This document shows positions 59,068 through 64,000 of a stretch of 64,000 nt of DNA, piece by piece. The translations under genes and the position numbers were made by a program. The notes under the pieces were generated by a model. That model worked only from the letters and a program-made list of their open reading frames with translations. It was not told the origin of the DNA and made no database searches. The stretch's first letter is position 1. Each line of letters begins with the position of its first letter. This DNA is from Prevotellaceae bacterium UBA6417 (GTDB lineage: Bacteria; Bacteroidota; Bacteroidia; Bacteroidales; Bacteroidaceae), in NCBI GenBank assembly GCA_002439755.1, contig DJPH01000005.1, positions 1 through 64,000 of the forward strand, given 5' to 3'.

Positions 59068-59682
59068 TTAATTAGAAATGGCCGCGCCATGCAACAAAAC
59101 TTCGAGAAGATTGTCGACTTGCGGTTCAAGAGGCTCTATCTGATTGTTTATGATGACATAGTCTGCCTTTCGCAGCTTCTCGTCTTCGGGCATCTGCATA
59201 CTCATCCACCGGAGTGCCTCTTCGCGACTTTTTCCATCGCGTGCCATGACACGATGCAACCGCAGTTCGAGCGGAGCTGTGACACAGACCGTGTTTGTTA
59301 CTTCAGCATCAAAATGCGACTCGAAAAGCAATGCGCTCTCCATGACAACAATGGGTGCATGCTGTGCTTCCAACCAGCGGCGAAAGCGTTGGCGAACAAA
59401 TGGATGTACTATCTCATTCACCTGCCGGGCTTGTTCGTCTCCGCCTTGGATATAGGAAGAAATCAACGGTTTGTTGAGACTTCCGTCGGGCAATAAGGGG
59501 GAAGCCGACAAGAGAGCCTGCAAAGAAAGATGTATGGAACTGTTACCGACCATTTCCTTACGGGCTTCACCATCTGTATCAAATATGGGAATGCCACGCC
59601 GGTCCAAAAGGCGGCATACATAGCTTTTGCCACTGCCAATTCCGCCAGTCAGACCAAGACTAACTGTCTTCTTCAACGACAT
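59068..59682 (-). CDS. coaE: Dephospho-CoA kinase
   Basis: Last step of coenzyme A synthesis, ATP-dependent phosphorylation of dephospho-CoA. 204 aa P-loop kinase: GLTGGIGSGKS (about 10-20), FDTDGEARKEMV substrate region, the central HPFVRQRFRRW and the lid RMARDGKSREEALRWM-type segment, here HRVMARDGKSREEALRWMS. Its start overlaps the ybbR end by 23 bp, so translation is coupled. Fourth gene of nusB-yajC-ybbR-coaE. Confidence 0.94.
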   Translation of the reverse strand: MSLKKTVSLGLTGGIGSGKSYVCRLLDRRGIPIFDTDGEARKEMVGNSSIHLSLQALLSASPLLPDGSLNKPLISSYIQGGDEQARQVNEIVHPFVRQRFRRWLEAQHAPIVVMESALLFESHFDAEVTNTVCVTAPLELRLHRVMARDGKSREEALRWMSMQMPEDEKLRKADYVIINNQIEPLEPQVDNLLEVLLHGAAISN

Positions 59683-60649
59683 CTTCTATAAGGAAGTCTA
59701 CGGTTGAAGGCACAATGCGCACATGCGACACACCGGCAGGAACTGATTTCAGATAGAGTTGAATCTTCCCGTCCGTGGCCTTAAGCAGAGTTTCATAGTT
59801 GACCACAAGGGTAAAGTCGTCAGCAGTGATTTTACGATACATGCTCATGCCGACCTGAAATATTATCTTCACCTTGGAAGGGAAGGTGCGCAGCGTCTTC
59901 CCTGCCGGAAAGTTGACACGTTTAACGGGCACATCAACCGATTTCTCTGTCATTTGATCCACATTGATTTTCACTCGCACGGAAGAGGGATCAAACTTGA
60001 CACCGCGCATTTTGGCAAGGTTCACCTTGCAAACCATACTTTCAGAGATGTTGGCCAGATTGAGTGATTGCGTAATTGCCGAACGCAATGTGTCGAGAAC
60101 CTCCGGCATGGCATATGCCGTCACCGAATCGGGAATTACACGTATGGATGATATGCCATAGAGCTGTTCTGTTTTCAAATTAGCTTTCAGCTCCACCGGC
60201 AGGCGCACGTTCAGACCATTATTGAAATAGTATTCCAGACGCTCGGCCTTGTATGACACTATCTTTGTTGTAGGCGAAAGCCTTTGCTGCAACAACTTGA
60301 CAATGTCGGCAGGTGAAAGCACCACATGCCCGGATTGCCGGTCATAGTTCCTGAAATCCAAATTGATGGCCGGCAACCCGGCATATTGGTAATTGAGCAA
60401 TTGACTGCCGCGATCTTTCAATACCACATGGAAAGTCGCAGGCAACTCTGTTGTGATAACCACATGATCAGGAACAGAATTCAGCCTGAGTGTCACGGCA
60501 AAATCTTTTTCATACTCATCGTTAAGAGCCAGAAAAACCCAAAAAGAAGCCGAAAGAGCCAGAAAGAACATGAACACAAGAAAGTTCCTGTTGCTCAATC
60601 GCAATAGGAACTTTTTCAGTCGCAAATATCTGCCTCTCAAATGCTTCAT
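59660..60649 (-). CDS. YbbR-like domain protein
   Basis: A 329-aa protein with a basic N-terminus (LRGRYLRLKKFLLRLSNRNF) and a single membrane helix (FLVFMFFLALSASFWVFLAL, about 20-40), then YbbR-like beta domains outside the membrane: KDFAVTLRLNSVPDHVVITTELP begins the first and EKSVDVPVKRVNFPAGKTLRTFPSKVKIIFQV the next. In Firmicutes, YbbR/CdaR regulates the diadenylate cyclase; whether that holds here is unknown. Between yajC (50 bp) and coaE (overlap). Confidence 0.85.
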   Translation of the reverse strand: MKHLRGRYLRLKKFLLRLSNRNFLVFMFFLALSASFWVFLALNDEYEKDFAVTLRLNSVPDHVVITTELPATFHVVLKDRGSQLLNYQYAGLPAINLDFRNYDRQSGHVVLSPADIVKLLQQRLSPTTKIVSYKAERLEYYFNNGLNVRLPVELKANLKTEQLYGISSIRVIPDSVTAYAMPEVLDTLRSAITQSLNLANISESMVCKVNLAKMRGVKFDPSSVRVKINVDQMTEKSVDVPVKRVNFPAGKTLRTFPSKVKIIFQVGMSMYRKITADDFTLVVNYETLLKATDGKIQLYLKSVPAGVSHVRIVPSTVDFLIEDVVEEDS

Positions 60650-60699
60650 CTAAAAGAAGAACCGTTGGATGTGGCTAATCCTCAAGATGAGAACCTCGA

Positions 60700-61038
60700 T
60701 CACTTCTTATCAGCTTGCTGCTGCACAGCTGTCGAATCGGCATAAATGCACGCACGGTCTATACGGATCTTCACATCTTTTGCCACTTCAAGCACGATGA
60801 TGTTTTGCGCTTCGTCTATTTGACGGATTGTACCATGTATGCCTCCGGCCGTGATTACTTCCTGACCAACCTGAAGTGCCTTGCGAAACTTTTCAATTGC
60901 CTTTTGCTTTTTTTGCTGCGGACGTATCATGAAGAAGTACATGATAGCGAAAAGGGCAATGATCATTACCCAAAAACCGATTCCCGAGCCTGCTGCCGCG
61001 TTCCCTGCAGCCTGTAAGATTACTGTCATCGTTGTCAT
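60700..61038 (-). CDS. yajC: Preprotein translocase accessory subunit YajC
   Basis: Small inner-membrane protein associated with SecDF. 112 aa: the N-terminal membrane helix GFWVMIIALFAIMYFFMIRPQQKKQKAIEKFRKAL contains the signature MIRPQQKK, followed by LQVGQEVITAGGIHGTIRQI and VAKDVKIRIDRACI of the C-terminal barrel. It starts 6 bp after the nusB stop; an internal ATG at 61029 is an alternative start. Confidence 0.95.
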   Translation of the reverse strand: MTTMTVILQAAGNAAAGSGIGFWVMIIALFAIMYFFMIRPQQKKQKAIEKFRKALQVGQEVITAGGIHGTIRQIDEAQNIIVLEVAKDVKIRIDRACIYADSTAVQQQADKK

Positions 61039-61044
61039 GTTTAA

Positions 61045-61971
61045 TTATTTTGTTAGTTTATTTTCTTGCTTCAACTTGCGGGCTATGCTGTCAAGCATTC
61101 CGTTTATATAGCCTGCACTTTTGGGTGAGCTGTATACCTTGGCAATATTGATATACTCGTTCATGGTCACTGATTTTTCTATCGTCGGGAAATTGAGCAT
61201 TTCAGCCAACGCACATTCCATGATAATCAAATCCATCACTGCTATACGGCTGAAATCCCAGTTCCGCGTATTCTGGCGTATCAGTTCCTCATATTCCTTC
61301 TTGAAATCAAATACACATTGAAACAGTTTACCGGCAAATTCCTTATCCTCATCTTCGCTGTACGCTGCGAGCAGTGGTTGGGCGGCACCATTGGATTCAT
61401 CAAACCGCTTGATGGTCTTCAAGACAAAGGTGTCTATGATTTCCTTGTCATCGTTCCAATACAAGCTCCATTCTTCCAGCACATTGTCAATAGCCTCATT
61501 ATAGCATATAAAACGTTTATAGGCCTTACGCCAGAACTCACGGTCGGCGGCATAAGAATCATCGGACGAATCCATATAGCAAGCATAAATATCGCTCTCG
61601 ACTATTTGCTTATATAGACCTCGTATGACATCCTCTGCTTCTGTCCATTTATGGTTCTTGCCGTTCTCCTCGAATTTTGTCAATTGCTCATTGGTAGCCA
61701 ATTGGGCAGCAAAGCGGTTTTTTATGAATTTAGGATTTGGAAGTTCTTTACAATCAATGCCCTTCAACCGTTCGGCCAATGATTCGTATTTCTTCTCGGC
61801 ATAATCTGTAACATTCGTTATCAGCAACAACAGGTAATGGTATAAGTCATATGTCTTGGAAAGGCTGAACATCAGCTCTTTCATTGCCGCGTCCATCTGC
61901 TTGCCACCGTTTTTATAATCAGCATATGCCAATTGAACGACTTTCAGTCTTGCTATTTCTCTATTAATCAT
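61045..61971 (-). CDS. nusB: Transcription antitermination factor NusB, long Bacteroidota form
   Basis: A 308-aa protein, about twice the length of enterobacterial NusB. The C-terminal half (about 160-300) is the RNA-binding NusB fold: SLYWNDDKEIIDTFVLKTIKRFDE and NTRNWDFSRIAVMDLIIMECALAEMLNFPTIEKSVTMNEYINIAKVYSSPKSAGYINGMLDSIARKL, the latter diagnostic. The N-terminal half, INREIARLKVVQLAYADYKNG, repeats the start of the fold (R...VQ.LYA) with extra helices. Partner of NusE in rRNA antitermination. Promoter at 62004-62011; first gene of the four-gene operon. Confidence 0.93.
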   Translation of the reverse strand: MINREIARLKVVQLAYADYKNGGKQMDAAMKELMFSLSKTYDLYHYLLLLITNVTDYAEKKYESLAERLKGIDCKELPNPKFIKNRFAAQLATNEQLTKFEENGKNHKWTEAEDVIRGLYKQIVESDIYACYMDSSDDSYAADREFWRKAYKRFICYNEAIDNVLEEWSLYWNDDKEIIDTFVLKTIKRFDESNGAAQPLLAAYSEDEDKEFAGKLFQCVFDFKKEYEELIRQNTRNWDFSRIAVMDLIIMECALAEMLNFPTIEKSVTMNEYINIAKVYSSPKSAGYINGMLDSIARKLKQENKLTK

Positions 61972-62003
61972 TCCGCAACCGAATCGATGATTTGTATTTG
62001 TTG

Positions 62004-62011
62004 CAAAAGTA
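62004..62011 (-). promoter_or_regulatory. -7 box (TACTTTTG) for nusB-yajC-ybbR-coaE
   Basis: The reverse strand reads TACTTTTGCAAC 32 bp upstream of nusB. Confidence 0.6.
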
Positions 62012-62107
62012 GGTATTTATTTTCATTCCAATTGTGGTTACACCATGTTTTTTTACGAAACAAGGAGGAAAATAGCGATTCTTCTTGCTCAAACCGAAAC
62101 GATTGCA

Positions 62108-62115
62108 TAACTTTG
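62108..62115 (+). promoter_or_regulatory. -7 box (TAACTTTG) for rplY
   Basis: TAACTTTGC lies 93 bp before rplY, giving a leader of about 85-90 nt. No autoregulatory fold was recognised. Confidence 0.6.
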
Positions 62116-62208
62116 CAGCCGCTTAGCCCACAGGGCAAATATCGGTTTCACATTGTGTGATGGCGAATTAGCACTTTACAACTAATTTAGAGTAACACTT
62201 TAAAGACA

Positions 62209-62817
62209 ATGAAAGAATTCAATTTAACAGGAACCAAAAGAACAGATTTTGGCAAGAAAGCATCTCGTGACTTACGCAAGAGCGGTAACATTCCATGCGT
62301 TATTTACGGAAGCAAAAAAGACGCTGACGGAAATGTTGCAGTAACCCATTTTGTAGTGCCTTTCGAAGGCATCCGCAAACTCATCTACACTCCCGACATC
62401 TTTGTTGTAAACGTAGACATTGACGGTGAAAAATGCAAAGCCGTAATGCGCGAGATTCAATTCCATCCCGTAAAAGACAATGTTCTCCACGTAGACTTTT
62501 ATCAAATCACAGAAGGACAGCCCATCACCATGGAAGTGCCCGTTGTATTCACCGGCCACGCCGAAGGTGTGCGCGCCGGCGGTGCATTGTTCGGCCATCT
62601 TCGTCGTTTGAAAGTGCTTGGCCTCTACGAGAACATCCCCGAACGTCTGCACATAGATGTAACAGCTCTCACCATTGGCAAGAGCATCAAAGTGGGCGAC
62701 TTGCAGTATGACAATCTTGAGCTTGTAACGCCTAAGCAGGCTCTTGTATGCACCGTTCGTTCTACACGTGCCGCTGCATCTGCAGCTGCTGCCGCAGCTG
62801 CTGCCGCCAACAGCTAA
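62209..62817 (+). CDS. rplY: Ribosomal protein bL25, long (Ctc/TL5) form
   Basis: 5S rRNA-binding large-subunit protein. 202 aa: the N-terminal L25 barrel FNLTGTKRTDFGKKASRDLRKSGNIPCVIYG and EIQFHPVKDNVLHVDFYQI, then the C-terminal TL5 beta domain (PITMEVPVVFTGHAEGVRAGG...IPERLHIDVTALTIGKSIKVGDL). The C-terminus is an alanine-rich tail (ASAAAAAAAAANS), unusual but frequent in Bacteroidota copies. Transcribed with pth, 34 bp downstream. Confidence 0.95.
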   Translation: MKEFNLTGTKRTDFGKKASRDLRKSGNIPCVIYGSKKDADGNVAVTHFVVPFEGIRKLIYTPDIFVVNVDIDGEKCKAVMREIQFHPVKDNVLHVDFYQITEGQPITMEVPVVFTGHAEGVRAGGALFGHLRRLKVLGLYENIPERLHIDVTALTIGKSIKVGDLQYDNLELVTPKQALVCTVRSTRAAASAAAAAAAAANS

Positions 62818-62851
62818 TTAAATCTGACAGAAAACATCTTAGACAATCAAG

Positions 62852-63415
62852 ATGAACTACCTGATTGTAGGTTTGGGAAACATCGGAGATGAATACGAAG
62901 GCACCCGCCACAACATGGGATTCAGAATATTGGACGCTCTTGCAAAAGCGTCCAATATTGTTTTCCAGGACAAACGCTACGGCTTTATTGCCGAAACAAG
63001 AATCAAAAACCAAAACCTTATTCTTCTTAAACCTTCCACCTATATGAATGCCAGCGGAAACGCTGTGCGCTACTGGGCCGAAAAGAAAAAAATCCCTCTT
63101 GAACGCATTCTCATCGTTAGCGACGACATCTCGTTGCCCTTCGGTTCTTTGCGCATGAAGCCCGGAGGCAGCGAAGGCGGCCACAACGGTCTTCGAAGCA
63201 TCACACAATGTCTCGGCACCAACCAATATGCCCGCTTGCGCTTCGGAGTAGGCAGCAACTTTCCCCGTGGTGCCCAGGTAGATTGGGTGCTTGGCAGGTT
63301 TAACGACGACGAGCTTGCCCGCATGGACGAACGTGTAGAAACAGCCTGCAACATGATTGCCACTTATTGCCTGTCGGGCATACAAACCGCCATGAACCAA
63401 TACAATGGAAAATGA
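62852..63415 (+). CDS. pth: Peptidyl-tRNA hydrolase
   Basis: Releases tRNA from peptidyl-tRNA that drops off ribosomes. 187 aa. Family motifs with catalytic residues: YLIVGLGNIGDEYEGTRHNMGF (Asn and catalytic His of TRHNxG), LLKPSTYMNASGNAV, VSDDISLPFGSLRMKPGGSEGGHNGLRSI (Asp and Asn/His) and LRFGVGS. The rplY-pth pairing is conserved in many bacteria. Its stop overlaps the next start (ATGA). Confidence 0.96.
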   Translation: MNYLIVGLGNIGDEYEGTRHNMGFRILDALAKASNIVFQDKRYGFIAETRIKNQNLILLKPSTYMNASGNAVRYWAEKKKIPLERILIVSDDISLPFGSLRMKPGGSEGGHNGLRSITQCLGTNQYARLRFGVGSNFPRGAQVDWVLGRFNDDELARMDERVETACNMIATYCLSGIQTAMNQYNGK

Positions 63416-63852
63416 GCAATGAAGCACGCATAGACAAATGGCTTTGGGCTGCACGCATCTACAAAACCCGGAGCATGGCAGCAGAAGCCTGCAAAAACGG
63501 AAGGGTCACCATGCAAGGGCAACGCCTGAAGCCGTCACACGCAGTCAAAGAGGGCAATATCATTGAAGTGCGAAAACCGCCCATCACCTATCGCTTTCGC
63601 ATCAAGCAACCCATCGAACATCGCGTAGGCGCCAAGCTCCTGCCTGAAATTCTCGAAAACATCACACCACCCGAACAATATGAACTGCTCGAGATGAGCC
63701 GCATCAGCGGATTCATAGACAGAGCCAAAGGCACGGGAAGACCAACAAAAAAAGAGAGGCGCGATTTAGACCAGTTTACGACACCCGTTTTCTTCGACAC
63801 CGAAGCATTTGACTTTGATGACGACAGCGACGATGATTTCCGGCCGCATTAA
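63412..63852 (+). CDS. S4-domain RNA-binding protein, Hsp15 (HslR)-like
   Basis: A 146-aa small RNA-binding protein. The S4 domain ARIDKWLWAARIYKTRSMAAEACKNGRVTMQGQRLKPSHAVKEGNIIEV is clear (about residues 5-55). The middle and acidic C-terminus (DFDDDSDDDFRPH) follow the Hsp15 pattern, where the protein binds free 50S subunits carrying nascent chains. The ATG at 63412 overlaps the pth stop; an in-frame upstream ATG lies within pth and is not used. Its stop overlaps the convergent VanZ-like stop by 4 bp. Confidence 0.9.
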   Translation: MSNEARIDKWLWAARIYKTRSMAAEACKNGRVTMQGQRLKPSHAVKEGNIIEVRKPPITYRFRIKQPIEHRVGAKLLPEILENITPPEQYELLEMSRISGFIDRAKGTGRPTKKERRDLDQFTTPVFFDTEAFDFDDDSDDDFRPH

Positions 63853-64000
63853 TTCTTCCGGTGGGGCAACATATGTGCCAGATGCCGCATGCACGTAAGT
63901 CCTACAGCCAATCCCAACACAACGCCGCACGAATTGGCCAGAAAATCCATCCAATCACCACTACGTCTTCCTCCTGTACAATAGGCTTGCAACAATTCTA
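63849..64000 (-). CDS. VanZ-like family protein (C-terminal part, cut by window edge)
   Basis: The last 49 residues are visible: GGRRSGDWMDFLANSCGVVLGLAVGLTC corresponds to the GRxxxxxDxxxNxxGxxxG signature of VanZ-like membrane proteins, followed by a short basic tail (LPHRKN). VanZ relatives are small membrane proteins of unclear function; one confers teicoplanin resistance. The stop overlaps the convergent S4-domain gene by 4 bp. Confidence 0.7.
   Translation of the reverse strand, partial: ELLQAYCTGGRRSGDWMDFLANSCGVVLGLAVGLTCMRHLAHMLPHRKN

Overview
The window comes from a Bacteroidota genome, most likely order Bacteroidales (Bacteroides/Prevotella-like gut lineage). The main evidence is a recurring promoter -7 box, TAnnTTTG, seen 6 to about 130 bp upstream of roughly twenty genes on both strands, with few strong Shine-Dalgarno sites. 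Family content agrees: fasciclin lipoproteins, DUF349 and DUF2027-Smr proteins, an extended NusB, a complex I without its NADH module, and GH43 and F5/8C secreted proteins. I cannot name the genus. No rRNA, tRNA, CRISPR array, insertion sequence or phage was seen. The window is mostly chromosomal core with short accessory stretches.

Layout. 1-3.3 kb: a truncated polysaccharide deacetylase translationally coupled to an unrecognised gene, divergent from the acetate pair pta-ackA. 3.5-8.5 kb: a fasciclin lipoprotein, a tandem repeat array (5758-6023), a TPR protein and an MFS transporter. 8.5-10.2 kb: pabB and a PabC-like lyase (p-aminobenzoate/folate). 10.5-17.9 kb: two large secreted proteins, one with three F5/8C-like domains and one with an endonuclease/exonuclease/phosphatase domain plus the same accessory modules. 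18-19.6 kb: a zeta-toxin-like kinase with an overlapping 72-aa gene, and a tRNA1(Val) methyltransferase. 19.8-28.6 kb: lon, tgt, an LptF/G permease, a DEAD-box helicase, a nitroreductase, a DUF2027-Smr protein and a GNAT acetyltransferase. 28.7-33.5 kb: a second fasciclin lipoprotein, an SNF-family sodium symporter, a helix-hairpin-helix protein and a small lipoprotein. 34.1-44.2 kb: nuoABCDHIJKLMN, with C and D fused and no E, F or G. 44.3-50.8 kb: GH43, DUF349, aroB, a ThrE-like exporter and a flavin reductase-like protein. 50.9-56.0 kb: a minus-strand operon kdgK-SDR-uxuA-eda-uxaC that together converts D-glucuronate (via fructuronate, mannonate and KDG) to pyruvate and glyceraldehyde 3-phosphate. 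56.1-62.0 kb: a cysteine-free MsrB homologue, CorA, a lipoprotein, a second copy of the repeat array (58332-58510), a DUF5606-like gene, then nusB-yajC-ybbR-coaE. 62.2-64 kb: rplY, pth, an S4-domain RNA-binding gene and the end of a VanZ-like gene.

The most unusual signals are: (i) two arrays, 52 kb apart, of the same 22/23-bp half-palindromic repeat with a 67-68-bp three-unit super-period, each in the same sense as the gene it follows; (ii) an MsrB homologue with no cysteine at all, its catalytic Cys replaced by Ser; (iii) a Tgt without the zinc-binding cysteines; (iv) an aroB whose promoter leaves almost no leader; (v) the paired secreted F5/8C and phosphoesterase proteins.
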